Below are positions 25,919-34,764 of a stretch of DNA of 64,000 bases, piece by piece. The stretch's first letter is position 1. Every line of letters begins with the position of its first letter. A model generated the notes under the pieces. It was given only the letters and a program-made list of their open reading frames with translations, was not told the DNA's origin and searched no databases. The position numbers were made by a program, and so were the translations under genes. The stretch comes from Gemmatimonadetes bacterium T265 (GTDB taxonomy: Bacteria; Gemmatimonadota; Gemmatimonadetes; Gemmatimonadales; Gemmatimonadaceae): the NCBI GenBank assembly GCA_019973575.1, contig BPUI01000002.1, positions 372,001 through 436,000 of the forward strand, written 5' to 3'.

Positions 25919-26644
25919 ATGGGAGCGACCGTCACCACGATGACGTCCGCCAACCAGGCGGATACGCACACCGCGGGGCACTACACGACCACGGGGCTCG
26001 ACAGCCGGAAGATCGCCATCTGGGCGTTCATCGGGTCGGAGTGCATGCTCTTCACGTCGCTCATCTCGACGTACCTGATCTACAAGGGCCGGTCGCTCGT
26101 GGGGCCGTTCCCGCACGAGTACTACTGCCCGTCGACCAACGCGACGGCCGGCGCGGAGAACGCGGCCGCGTTCCTGCGACAGTGCCCGGGGGCGCTGAAG
26201 CCGATCCTCAACATCCCGGTCACGTCGGCGTCGACGTTCGTGCTGCTGATGTCGTCGCTCTGCATGGTGCTCGCGCACAACGCGGTCGTGAACGCGGACA
26301 ACCCGCAGCGCGCGCGCTGGAACAGCTCGAAGCTGTGGCTCGCGATGACGGCGGTCCTCGGCGCGACGTTCCTCGGCTTCCAGGCGTACGAGTTCACCTC
26401 GTTCGTGCACGAGGGGCTGACGATCCGCACGAACCTGTTCGGCTCGAGCTTCTTCACACTCACCGGCTTCCACGGCGGCCACGTCACGGCCGGCGTGATC
26501 TGGCTGCTCGCGCTCCTCGCGATCGACGTGAAGCGGGGGCTCCGGCCGGGCGACGCGCTCGCCGTCGACCTCGCCGCGCTCTACTGGCACTTCGTCGACG
26601 TCGTCTGGATCGTGATCTTCACGCTCGTCTACCTCATCCAGTAG
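25919..26644 (+). CDS. ctaE: Cytochrome c oxidase subunit III
   Basis: A 241-residue membrane protein of the oxidase subunit III family, seen in KIAIWAFIGSECMLFTSLIS, FTLTGFHGGHVTAGVIWL and the C-terminal LYWHFVDVVWIVIFTLVYL. It stabilises subunit I and the oxygen channel. The ATG lies one base after the ctaD stop, so translation is probably coupled. A hydrophilic insert with two Cys (YYCPSTN to RQCPG, about residues 69-90) lies between the second and third helices and could form a disulfide outside the membrane. Confidence 0.95.
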   Translation: MGATVTTMTSANQADTHTAGHYTTTGLDSRKIAIWAFIGSECMLFTSLISTYLIYKGRSLVGPFPHEYYCPSTNATAGAENAAAFLRQCPGALKPILNIPVTSASTFVLLMSSLCMVLAHNAVVNADNPQRARWNSSKLWLAMTAVLGATFLGFQAYEFTSFVHEGLTIRTNLFGSSFFTLTGFHGGHVTAGVIWLLALLAIDVKRGLRPGDALAVDLAALYWHFVDVVWIVIFTLVYLIQ

Positions 26645-26653
26645 GAGCGCGCG

Positions 26654-27028
26654 ATGGCAACCGCCCCGTCCGCCAACCCCGTCGCGGCCCAGGCCGCGCA
26701 CGACACGCACCAGGCCGCGCACGGCGACCACCCGACCGCGCTCACCTACGTCAAGGTCGGCTTCATCCTCACGGCGATCACCGTCGCCGAGGTGTGGGCC
26801 TACTACATCCCGAGCCTGGTGGCGATGAAGGGCGTGTTCGTCACGCTCCTCCTCACGCTCTCGGCGATCAAGTTCTTCACGGTCGTACTGTTCTACATGC
26901 ACCTCAAGTACGACAACAAGCTGTTCCGCTTCCTGTTCACGGGGCCCCTCCTCGTCGCGGCGATGACGATGATGATCCTGATGTTCCTGTTCGGGAAGCT
27001 GGCGGTCCGGCTCGGCCTCCTGACCTGA
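26654..27028 (+). CDS. ctaF: Cytochrome c oxidase subunit IV
   Basis: A 124-residue protein with a His/Ala-rich hydrophilic N-terminus (about 28 residues) and three membrane helices; the segment FFTVVLFYMHLKYDNKLFR is typical of the prokaryotic subunit IV (CtaF/CyoD) family. It helps assemble the oxidase. It follows ctaE by 9 bp and closes the operon. Confidence 0.92.
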   Translation: MATAPSANPVAAQAAHDTHQAAHGDHPTALTYVKVGFILTAITVAEVWAYYIPSLVAMKGVFVTLLLTLSAIKFFTVVLFYMHLKYDNKLFRFLFTGPLLVAAMTMMILMFLFGKLAVRLGLLT

Positions 27029-27121
27029 TCGCGCCTAACACGGACGGCGGGGCGGCCGGGCGCGGGTCACCGCCCGGCCGCTTCGCGCGTTGCGGGGTAC
27101 GAGGGGCGTGCCCGTGCGGCC

Positions 27122-27246
27122 TGTGTCATCCTGAGCGCAGCGAAGGATCGCTGTCCTTAGAGACCGCCTCGTCGACGCTCGCGGTACGGGTTCGTCAGCC
27201 GGGATAGCGATCCTTCCCCTTCGCTTCGCTGCGGGTCAGGATGACA
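27122..27246. repeat. REP/MITE-like inverted-repeat element, copy 2
   Basis: Left arm about 27122-27152 and right arm about 27206-27246, sharing the CATCCTGAGCGCAGCGAAGG core. The right arm carries several extra bases, so this copy is more diverged than copies 1 and 3. It lies between ctaF and ctaG and could separate their transcripts. Confidence 0.8.
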
Positions 27247-27274
27247 GCATCAGTTCCTCGAAGGTCGTGATTTC

Positions 27275-28123
27275 ATGTTGATGCTCCTCCACCCCGTCGC
27301 GCAGGTCGGCGCGGGACTCTCGATCCACGCGAGCACGGTCGTCGGCTCGCTCGCGCTCGGCGCGCTCTACGAGTGGCGCGCGCGGCAGGCGTCGGTCTCG
27401 ACCGTGGACGGCGCGCACCCGGGCTCGCCGACGACGGCGCAGCGCGCGATGTTCTTCGGCGCGCTCGCCGTCCTGCTCGCGACGCTCAACGGCCCGCTGC
27501 ACGACCTCAGCGACACGTACCTCTTCTCGGCGCACATGGTGCAGCACCTCGTGCTCGAGCTGGTCGTACCGCCGCTGCTCGTCGCCGGAACCCCCGGGTG
27601 GATGTTGCGGCCGCTGCTCCGGCCGCGGCGCGTGCGCCGGCTCGCGGAGGTCGCGCTCACGCCGGTCAGCTGCTTCGCCATCTTCAACGTCGTGCTCGCG
27701 GCGTGGCACCTGCCGCCGCTCTACAACCTGGCGCTCGCACAACATCCGGTCCACATCTTCCAGCACCTGATGTTCCTGAGCGCGAGCGTGGTGATGTGGT
27801 GGCCGCTCCTCAGCCCGCTGCCCGAACTGCCGCGGCTGAGCTACCCGGGGCAGATGCTGTACTGCTTCCTCATGACGCTGCCGATGTCGGTCGTCGCAGT
27901 CTACATCACGATGGCGGACCGGGTGCTCTACCCGCTGTATGCGATCGCGCCGAGGGTGGTCGGGATCTCGCCGCTCGAAGACCAGCGGTACGGGGGGCTG
28001 GTCATGTGGATCCCCGGGGGGATGTTCTTTTATCTCGTGATGACGGCGGTGTTCTGGAAGTGGTCGCGGACGGGGGATGAACCGGAGGCGGCGCAGGTGG
28101 CGGTACGAGTTAGGACGGCGTGA
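27275..28123 (+). CDS. ctaG: Cytochrome c oxidase assembly protein CtaG (caa3 type)
   Basis: A 282-residue membrane protein with about seven helices, matching the caa3_CtaG family of oxidase assembly factors: DTYLFSAHMVQHLVLELVVP, VLAAWHLPPLYN and HPVHIFQHLMFLSASVVMWW. The conserved His residues may bind copper for delivery to the oxidase. A second in-frame ATG at 27281 is possible. It sits downstream of ctaCDEF, separated by a repeat element, so it may have its own promoter. Confidence 0.93.
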   Translation: MLMLLHPVAQVGAGLSIHASTVVGSLALGALYEWRARQASVSTVDGAHPGSPTTAQRAMFFGALAVLLATLNGPLHDLSDTYLFSAHMVQHLVLELVVPPLLVAGTPGWMLRPLLRPRRVRRLAEVALTPVSCFAIFNVVLAAWHLPPLYNLALAQHPVHIFQHLMFLSASVVMWWPLLSPLPELPRLSYPGQMLYCFLMTLPMSVVAVYITMADRVLYPLYAIAPRVVGISPLEDQRYGGLVMWIPGGMFFYLVMTAVFWKWSRTGDEPEAAQVAVRVRTA

Positions 28124-28433
28124 GCTGGGGCTGGTGTCGTTAGGCGGGGCGGGCTGGCGGGGCGGGTGGAGCGACGGGTGGGGCACAGCAACCGGGGCGG
28201 AGCTACGGGACGGGAACGGCGGCTGACTAACGACAGGGCTGGGGCAGGCCACCCCCGGCCGTGCCCGACCCGGCCGCCGCTGCCGCCCCGCAGCACGGGC
28301 GCCGCGGGTCGTGTCCCGCCTTTCCTGCCCCGCCCCAACGACCTGCCCGCGTGCGCCCACCTGGCACGCTCCCCCACCCACGCCCCACCCGTCGCCCTCC
28401 CCGCTCACGGTCTACCCGCGGCGCCTCAGAGCT
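28124..28433. other. Non-coding gap between convergent genes
   Basis: About 310 bp between ctaG and the convergent M14 peptidase gene. It is G-rich on the first half and C-rich on the second and contains one GTTAGGC (28139-28145) and one near match (GACTAAC). I see no gene and no clean terminator hairpin. Confidence 0.5.
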
Positions 28434-31367
28434 TCAGAAGCTCGGGCCGAGCAGCACCGCGTTGAGCACCAGGCGGTCCATACTGCGCACCCAGCCGCGG
28501 AACGTCGGGTCGTTCTGGAAGAGCACGACGTGCCCCCGGCCTAACGGCTCCTCGACGACCAGCGCGGTGTTCCGGAGCAGCCGCTCCGTGTTCCCGGGCC
28601 AGGTGAAGCCCGCGCGGGTGACCGGCCCCGTGCGCGGGAAGACCGCGACGTTGGTGCCCTCGCGCGAGAGGCGGAGGAAGGTCCCGCCCTCGACGAGGGC
28701 CGTCACGCGCGGCTGGTCGTAGCCGAAGGTCAGCCAGTGCGTGCGGTCGAGCACCGCGTCGAACATCGCGCCCGGGACCGGGGCGGGGGTGTTGGGAGCG
28801 GCGCCCGGGCTCGTGACGGCGAGCAGGTCGTCGCGCGGCGGCGCGGTGGTGTCCGCGGTCGCGGGGCGGGCGGCGTTCGAGGTTGTGTCGCCGCCGACGC
28901 GCCGGGCGCTCGTGAGGTCGACGTCCGGGCGGGCGGCCCACTCGGTCGCGCCGCCCATCGTGACGAGCGTGCCCCCCGCGCGCGCCCAGCTCTTCAGCCG
29001 CGCGAGCGCCTCGCCGCCGACGGCCCGGCCGATCGCACCGGGCGAGCCGTCGGGTACGACGATCACGTCGAAGCGCGACAGGTCGCCGTTCGCGAGCGCC
29101 GCCCAGTTGAGGTGCACGAAGTCGACCGACCAGCGGCGGTCCATCGTCCACCAGAGCGCGCCGAACGCGGTCTGCGAGACGCCCTCGTCGCCGACGACCG
29201 CGACGCGCGGGCGCTTGAGCGCGGTGAGCGCCGAGGAGCCGATGCCGAACTGCGCGCGCTCGGTGTAGGCGGAGGCGACCGGCGTGACCGGGACGCCGCG
29301 TTCGCGCGCGAGGCGGTCGAGCGTCGCGCGCAGCGACGGGTCGTTGCGCGACGCGACGAGGACGAACGTGCCGCGTGGCCACAGGCGCCCGCCGGCCTCG
29401 ACCGAGTCCGTCGCGACGTCGACGCGGTACCCGGAGGCGAGGAGGCGGAAGGCGAGCGGGGCCGCGCCGCTCGGCGCCGCCGTGAAGAGGTACGCGGTGG
29501 GCGAGGCGACCCCGCCCGTGACGCCGCCGCCTAACGGTGTGGCGAGCGGCTCCGTCGCCAGCGGCTCGGCGCCGGCACCGCCGTAGGGCGCGGCCGCGGG
29601 GCCGGCGAGTGCGACCGGGCGCGCGGCGTAGGGCGCCGCCGCGTCGGCCGCGGCGAGAGGCGGGCCGGGGAGCCCGGCCGAGGGCGGCTGGAGCAGGGCG
29701 CCGCCCCCGCCGGCCGCGTCCTCGGTCCAGTACGCCTCGACGCCGAACGCGAGGGGGAGCGACCAGGCGGTGATGTCGTAGAACTCCGCGTCCTCGCCGC
29801 TCGCCCCGGCGCGGCGCAGGTTGCGGCGGAAGCGTTCGACCTGGCGGCGCGCGAAGGTCGAATCGAGTACGGGCGCGGGCTCGAGCACCGCGCGCGCGAG
29901 TCGGCCCTGCGGCTGCGCGAGGTCGACGACGTACGCGCCGCCCGCGAAGCGCCGCGCCGCGCCGCGCGCGTTAGGCGCCTCGATCGCGGAGCCCGCGCCG
30001 TACGCGTGGGCGCGGGCGCTCGCGAAGCCGACGTTCGTCTGCCGGACCTCCACGCCCGCGCGCACGAGCGCGGCGGCGAGCTCCGCGGCGCGCTGCGGGT
30101 CCGCGCCGGGCACGAGCACGACCTGCCGCATCCGCCCCGTCCGCCCCTGCTCGACCGCGTGCCGCCGGAACGCCGCGTAGTCGACGAGCCGCTCCGACGC
30201 GCGCGCCGCGGTCGCCTCGATCGTCGCCATCGCCGCCGTCCAGTGCTTCGCGATGCCGTCGCGGAAGGAGAGCAGCGAGCCGTCCTCGCGGCGCCACGCG
30301 ATCCCCTTCCAGCCGCCGCCGTCGGTCTCGTAGGTCATCCCGGTCGCGCCGTTGAGCGACGGCCAGGTGTCCCAGTAGCCCGGGTAGTAGAGGTCGAACT
30401 CGTTGCGGACGAAGTACTGCCAGCCCTGCGCGTCGAACGCCGCGGCGTTGGCGCGGCCGATGATCGCGAGCCACTTCTCGCCTTCCGGGCCGATGTTCGC
30501 GTTGACCGGGCGCGCGGCGGGCGGGAAGAAGTACGTCGGCACCTGGCCGTGCTGGTCGACGGCGACCTGCGGGTGCCAGCGGAGCATCCCGCCCATGATC
30601 GCCTGCACCTCGGGCTGGGTGCTCGCGATCACGTCGCGGTTCATGTCGAACCGGTAGTGGTTGAAGCGGCCCTGGATGCTCCACGGCTCGCGGTGCTCGT
30701 AGGCGTCGTTGGCCGGGTCGCTGCGCGCGACCGAGTTGTACCACACCGCGAAGCGCTCGTGGCCGTCGGGGTTGGAGCTCGGGTTGATGACGACGACCGC
30801 GCGGCGGAGCGCGGCGAGCGTCGCGGGCTCGGTGCTCGCGGCGAACTGGTAGAGGAGCTGCATCCCGCTCTCGAAGCCGGGCGACTCGTTGCCGTGCACG
30901 CTCTCCGAGATCCACACGACGGCGGGCGTGCGCGCGGCGATCACCGCGGCCTCGGCGGCGCCCGTGACGCGCGGGTCGGCGAGCCGCCCGAGGTCGGCGC
31001 GGATCGCGTCGAGGCGGGCGATGTTTTCGGGCGCGCTGACGACGAAAACCCGCATCCGGCGCCCCTCGTGCGAGGCGCCGATCTCCTCGACGCGCACGCG
31101 GTCGCGCGCGGCGTCGGCGACCGCGAGGAGGACGCGCTCCTGCTCGCCGTACTGCGTGTTGCGCGCGCCTAACGGGTAGCCGAGCAGCGCCTCGGGGCGG
31201 GGGACCTCGGGGCGGTACGGGCCGCGGGCGGCGAAGTCGAAGCGGCGGTCGTCGCGCGCGGCGGTGTCGCGGGCGGCGGGGAGGAGGGGCTGGGCGGCCG
31301 TAACGCGGGGCGCCGCGGCGAGGAGGGCCGGCAGTGAGAGAGCGGCGAAGCGGCGGGAGGAGCGCAC
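28434..31367 (-). CDS. Secreted M14-family zinc carboxypeptidase, large form
   Basis: A 977-residue protein with a signal peptide (ending about residue 25) and an N-terminal M14 domain. Zinc ligands appear in SVHGNESPG (HxxE) and VDQHG; NPSSNPDGHERFAVW and DMNRD are further conserved blocks. The M14 domain would release C-terminal residues from peptides. The C-terminal half contains a glutamine-amidotransferase-like fold (PRVAVVGDEGVSQTAFGALW to SRFDVIVVPDGSPGAIG), common in large bacterial M14 proteins, probably non-catalytic. The start is a GTG at 31367. Confidence 0.9.
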   Translation of the reverse strand: MRSSRRFAALSLPALLAAAPRVTAAQPLLPAARDTAARDDRRFDFAARGPYRPEVPRPEALLGYPLGARNTQYGEQERVLLAVADAARDRVRVEEIGASHEGRRMRVFVVSAPENIARLDAIRADLGRLADPRVTGAAEAAVIAARTPAVVWISESVHGNESPGFESGMQLLYQFAASTEPATLAALRRAVVVINPSSNPDGHERFAVWYNSVARSDPANDAYEHREPWSIQGRFNHYRFDMNRDVIASTQPEVQAIMGGMLRWHPQVAVDQHGQVPTYFFPPAARPVNANIGPEGEKWLAIIGRANAAAFDAQGWQYFVRNEFDLYYPGYWDTWPSLNGATGMTYETDGGGWKGIAWRREDGSLLSFRDGIAKHWTAAMATIEATAARASERLVDYAAFRRHAVEQGRTGRMRQVVLVPGADPQRAAELAAALVRAGVEVRQTNVGFASARAHAYGAGSAIEAPNARGAARRFAGGAYVVDLAQPQGRLARAVLEPAPVLDSTFARRQVERFRRNLRRAGASGEDAEFYDITAWSLPLAFGVEAYWTEDAAGGGGALLQPPSAGLPGPPLAAADAAAPYAARPVALAGPAAAPYGGAGAEPLATEPLATPLGGGVTGGVASPTAYLFTAAPSGAAPLAFRLLASGYRVDVATDSVEAGGRLWPRGTFVLVASRNDPSLRATLDRLARERGVPVTPVASAYTERAQFGIGSSALTALKRPRVAVVGDEGVSQTAFGALWWTMDRRWSVDFVHLNWAALANGDLSRFDVIVVPDGSPGAIGRAVGGEALARLKSWARAGGTLVTMGGATEWAARPDVDLTSARRVGGDTTSNAARPATADTTAPPRDDLLAVTSPGAAPNTPAPVPGAMFDAVLDRTHWLTFGYDQPRVTALVEGGTFLRLSREGTNVAVFPRTGPVTRAGFTWPGNTERLLRNTALVVEEPLGRGHVVLFQNDPTFRGWVRSMDRLVLNAVLLGPSF

Positions 31368-31440
31368 GGACGGCGAAGGGGAGAGAGGGCGCGTGACGGC
31401 GGGAACGTTAGACGATGGTGCGGCACGCGACGCGCGACGA

Positions 31441-31563
31441 TGTCATCCTGAGCGCAGCGAAGGATCTTGCGTGCGGAACTTGAAGCAACGCGGGGACGAC
31501 CCGACTTCACGGGCGGCGCTCCTCACGGCGCAGAGAAGATCCTTCGCTGCGCTCAGGATGACA
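31441..31563. repeat. REP/MITE-like inverted-repeat element, copy 3
   Basis: Arms at 31441-31468 and 31536-31563 are perfect inverted copies with the CATCCTGAGCGCAGCGAAGG core. Conservation with copy 1 extends about ten bases inward past one arm, supporting common ancestry. It lies between kup and the M14 gene, both on the minus strand. Confidence 0.85.
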
Positions 31564-31637
31564 ACTCTCGGGACGCGACGGCGCCGTGTGCCGGTCCGTC
31601 CGCGCCCTCCCGGCCCGCGCGGCGACGGCGCGCCCCC

Positions 31638-33530
31638 TCAAAACTCGATCTGCGTCCCCAACTCGACCACGCGGTTGGGCGGGATGTTGAAGAACTCCGT
31701 CGCCGAGCGCGCGTTGCGCGACATGAACACGAACAGCTGCTTGCGCCACCGCTGCATCGGGCTGTCGCCGGTCGGCAGCAGCCGCTCGCGGCCGAGGTAG
31801 TAGCTCGTCTCCATCGGCCGCGCGCGCACGCCGTGCGCGGCGAGGAGCGTCATCACCTGCGGCACGTTCGGCGTCTCCATGAAGCCGTAGCTCACGACGA
31901 CGCGGAAGAAGCCGTGGCCGAGCGGCTCGACGGTGAGCGTCTCGGGGCGGTCGACCTCGGGGACGTCGGCGGTGTGGACGGAGAGGAGGACGACCTGCTC
32001 GTGCAGCACCTTGTTGTGCTTGAGGTGGTGGAGCAGGACGACGGGCGCGCCGCCGGACGACGAGGTCATGAACACCGCGGTGCCGGGCACGCGCGGCGGC
32101 CGGCGGCGGCCGACGTCGGCGAGGAACGTCTCGAGCGGGAGCGACGCGTCGCGGAGCTGGCGCGAGAGCAGTGCGCGCCCGCGCTTCCAGGTCGCCATCA
32201 ACACGTAGAGCAGCGCCGCGATCGAGAGCGGCACCCAGCCGCCCTGGGCGATCTTGAGCACGTTGGCGCCGAAGAACGCGAGGTCCACGGCGAGGAAGAG
32301 GCCGGCGAGGGCCAGCGCCCGCGGGCGCGGCCACTGCCACCGCTGCCGCGCGACGACGTAGAAGAGCAGCGACGTGATTGCCATCGTTCCCGTGACGGCG
32401 ATGCCGTACGCGGCCGCGAGCGCGCTCGAGGTGCGGAAGCCGACGACGATCGCGACGCACCCGGCGGCGAGCGCGGCGTTGATCTCCGGGATGTAGATCT
32501 GCCCCGCCTCCTGGACCGACGTGTGCCGGATGTCGACGCGCGGCGCGAAGCCGAGTTGGACGGCCTGCTGCGTGAGCGAGAACGCGCCGGAGATCAGCGC
32601 CTGCGAGGCGACGATCGCGGCGAAGGTCGCGATCACGAGGAGCGGGATCTGCAGCCCGGGGGGCGCGAGCAGGTAGAACGGGTTCGCCGCGGCCGCGGGG
32701 TCGGCGAGGAGGAGCGCGCCCTGCCCGAAGTAGTTGAGCAGCAGGCAGGGGAAGACGAGCGCGAGCCAGGCGAGCCGGATCGGCCGCCGCCCGAAGTGGC
32801 CCATGTCGGCGTAGAGCGCCTCGGCCCCGGTCACCGCGAGCACGACCGAGCCGAGGATGACGAAGCCGTGCCAGCCGTGCGCGGCGAAGAAGCGGACGCC
32901 GTACCCGGGCCAGAGCGCGCGGAGCACGCCGGGGTGGTGCCGGAAGCCGGAGATGCCTAACGCGGCGATCGTCGCGAACCAGACGAGCATCACCGGCCCG
33001 AACAGCCGCCCCACGCGGTCGGTGCCGAAGCGCTGCCCCGCGAAGAGGACGACGAGGATCGCGATCGCGAGGATCCACACCCAGCGCTCGAGCGCGGGGG
33101 CGATCACGTTGAGCCCCTCGACCGCGCCGAGCACGGAGACGGGCGGGGTGATGACGCCGTCGCCGTAGAGGAGCGCCGCGCCGAAGAGGCCGAGGACGAC
33201 GAGCACGCGCCGCGCGCCGCGGTCGCTCGGGCGCCGGTTCTGCTGCATGATGAGCGCGAGCAGGGCGAGGATGCCGCCCTCGCCCTTGTTGTCGGCGCGC
33301 AGGATGAAGGTGACGTACTTGACCGTCACCACGAGCGTGAGCGCCCAGACGACGAGCGACAGCACGCCGTAGACGTTGTCGGGCGTGGCGCTCACGCCGT
33401 GCGGCGCCGTGAAGCACTCCTTGAGGGCGTAGAGCGGGCTCGTGCCGATGTCGCCGAAGACGACGCCGAGCGCGGTGAGGGTGAGCAGCGCGAGGCGGCG
33501 GCCCCCGGGCTCGTGGTGCGAAGCGGTCAC
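31638..33530 (-). CDS. kup: Kup-family potassium transporter
   Basis: A 630-residue potassium uptake protein. The N-terminal family signature LGVVFGDIGTSPLYALKECF is followed by about 12 membrane helices (ADNKGEGGILALLAL, YGDGVITPPVSVLGA, VTGAEALYADMGHFG) and a cytosolic C-terminal domain ending in FFNIPPNRVVELG. It imports potassium with protons. The start is a GTG at 33530; the length equals that of E. coli Kup (about 622). The reading frame continues upstream but without family sequence. Confidence 0.95.
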   Translation of the reverse strand: MTASHHEPGGRRLALLTLTALGVVFGDIGTSPLYALKECFTAPHGVSATPDNVYGVLSLVVWALTLVVTVKYVTFILRADNKGEGGILALLALIMQQNRRPSDRGARRVLVVLGLFGAALLYGDGVITPPVSVLGAVEGLNVIAPALERWVWILAIAILVVLFAGQRFGTDRVGRLFGPVMLVWFATIAALGISGFRHHPGVLRALWPGYGVRFFAAHGWHGFVILGSVVLAVTGAEALYADMGHFGRRPIRLAWLALVFPCLLLNYFGQGALLLADPAAAANPFYLLAPPGLQIPLLVIATFAAIVASQALISGAFSLTQQAVQLGFAPRVDIRHTSVQEAGQIYIPEINAALAAGCVAIVVGFRTSSALAAAYGIAVTGTMAITSLLFYVVARQRWQWPRPRALALAGLFLAVDLAFFGANVLKIAQGGWVPLSIAALLYVLMATWKRGRALLSRQLRDASLPLETFLADVGRRRPPRVPGTAVFMTSSSGGAPVVLLHHLKHNKVLHEQVVLLSVHTADVPEVDRPETLTVEPLGHGFFRVVVSYGFMETPNVPQVMTLLAAHGVRARPMETSYYLGRERLLPTGDSPMQRWRKQLFVFMSRNARSATEFFNIPPNRVVELGTQIEF

Positions 33531-33546
33531 GCGCGGAAGTAAACGG

Positions 33547-34011
33547 TCACCGACGGTGCGCGCGTTCCTCGCGCTCCTGTCGTTCGAGCCGCGCGACGTA
33601 CGCGTCGTAGCGCTCCTGTTGGGCGGGCGTGAGGCGCTGGCGGATGTCGCGGCGACCGGCGGCGCGGATCGCGTCGAGCTGCGGCCGCACCGGCGCGATG
33701 AGCGCGTCGATCGCCTGGCGGCGCGCGTCCATGATGGAATCGATGGCGCTCCGCTGCGGCGGCGTGAGGTCGAGTTCGGCGGCGAAGGCGTCGAGGCCGC
33801 GCGGCGCCTCGACCGGGCCGCGCGCGAGCACCAGCCGGTCGGCGGCGACGCCGATCGCGCCGCCGGCGAGCACGGCCGCGACGACGACGGCCGCGGCAAG
33901 CCGGCGCGAACGTGCCTCGCGCCCGGACACCCCGGCGGCGCCGGCGCGGGCCTCGCCGGGCGCGTCTGCGCGCCGGCCCGCGTCGGCGGGCGGCGCCGGC
34001 ACGGCGCTCAC
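33547..34011 (-). CDS. Spy/CpxP-like membrane-anchored protein
   Basis: A 154-residue protein with an N-terminal Ala/Gly-rich region, one membrane anchor (about residues 37-56) and an all-helical domain with two LTPxQ-type motifs (LTPPQRSAIDSIM and LTPAQQERYDAYV). These motifs mark the Spy/CpxP/CnrX group of periplasmic stress and metal sensors or chaperones. It is the third gene of a sigma-factor operon and starts with a GTG that overlaps the previous stop as GTGA, so it probably reports envelope state to that module. Confidence 0.8.
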   Translation of the reverse strand: MSAVPAPPADAGRRADAPGEARAGAAGVSGREARSRRLAAAVVVAAVLAGGAIGVAADRLVLARGPVEAPRGLDAFAAELDLTPPQRSAIDSIMDARRQAIDALIAPVRPQLDAIRAAGRRDIRQRLTPAQQERYDAYVARLERQEREERAHRR

Positions 34012-34754
34012 CGCCGGGGCAGCAGCTCGCGGAACGTCGCGTCGCGCCGCTGCCGGTCCGCGGTCGGGTCCGACGCCGCCTCGGTCGTCGGCCCGCGCTC
34101 CGGCTCCGTCACTCGTTCGGCAGCCCGCTCGATTGCCGACGGGTGGCGCCGCGCGACGCCCCCACTCAGCAATTCATCGACGAGCCGGGCGCGCCGCGCC
34201 TGCGCCTGTTCGGCGGTGTCGTCGCTGGCCGCGTCGTCGCCCGCGCGCGCGAGCCCGGCGTCGAACACCGACCCGCCCGCCGGCGATGTGTCGGTGCGCG
34301 CGGTGCCGGCGGACTCCACGAGCGGCGCGTCGAGCACGTCGCGGAACGCCGAGTGGGCGCGCGACGCCGCGACCGTGGCCCGCGCCTCGACGAACACCGC
34401 GGTCGCGATCACGAGCGCGACGCCCGCGGCGGCGAGCCCCGGCTCGGCCCACCGCGCGAGCGCGTGCCACCACTCGACGGCCACCGCCGGCACCGCGCGG
34501 AACGCCCCCGTCGTGGTCGCCGTCGCGCGCGCCGCGCCGTCGCGCACCGCGGCGAGAATGCGTGCCTCGAACGCGTCCCAGTAGCGCGGCTCCTCGGGCG
34601 CGGCGTACTCGGCGCGCAGCTCGCCCGTGAGGCGGTCCCCTGCGACACGGTCGCCCGTCGACCGGTCGCCCGTCGACCGGTCGCCCGCGTCGGACGGGCG
34701 GCGACGGCGCGACGGGCCGAAGGGCGGCCGCAGCGGCCGCTCGGGGGCGCTCAC
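34008..34754 (-). CDS. Single-pass membrane protein, possible anti-sigma factor
   Basis: A 248-residue protein with one central membrane helix (about residues 103-121) between a cytoplasmic half containing RAEYAAPEEPRYWDAFEARI and a charged extracytoplasmic half. I see no ZAS zinc motif. Its place directly after an ECF sigma gene (10 bp gap) and before a Spy-like gene strongly suggests an anti-sigma role; this is inference from context. A tandem repeat (34648-34690) gives the N-terminal run of DRSTG units. The start is a GTG at 34754. Confidence 0.65.
   Translation of the reverse strand: MSAPERPLRPPFGPSRRRRPSDAGDRSTGDRSTGDRVAGDRLTGELRAEYAAPEEPRYWDAFEARILAAVRDGAARATATTTGAFRAVPAVAVEWWHALARWAEPGLAAAGVALVIATAVFVEARATVAASRAHSAFRDVLDAPLVESAGTARTDTSPAGGSVFDAGLARAGDDAASDDTAEQAQARRARLVDELLSGGVARRHPSAIERAAERVTEPERGPTTEAASDPTADRQRRDATFRELLPRR
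34648..34690. repeat. 15-bp tandem repeat in the putative anti-sigma gene
   Basis: Two exact 15-bp units (CGGTCGCCCGTCGAC) plus a partial third encode repeated Asp-Arg-Ser-Thr-Gly units in the cytoplasmic N-terminus. Copy number can change in frame. Confidence 0.75.
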
Positions 34755-34764
34755 GGGGCGGATC

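Noticed and set aside
27122-27246. Copy 2 of the inverted repeat as an intrinsic terminator only
   Set aside because: The sequence is shared with two other loci, so a mobile repeat explains it better, although it may also act in termination.
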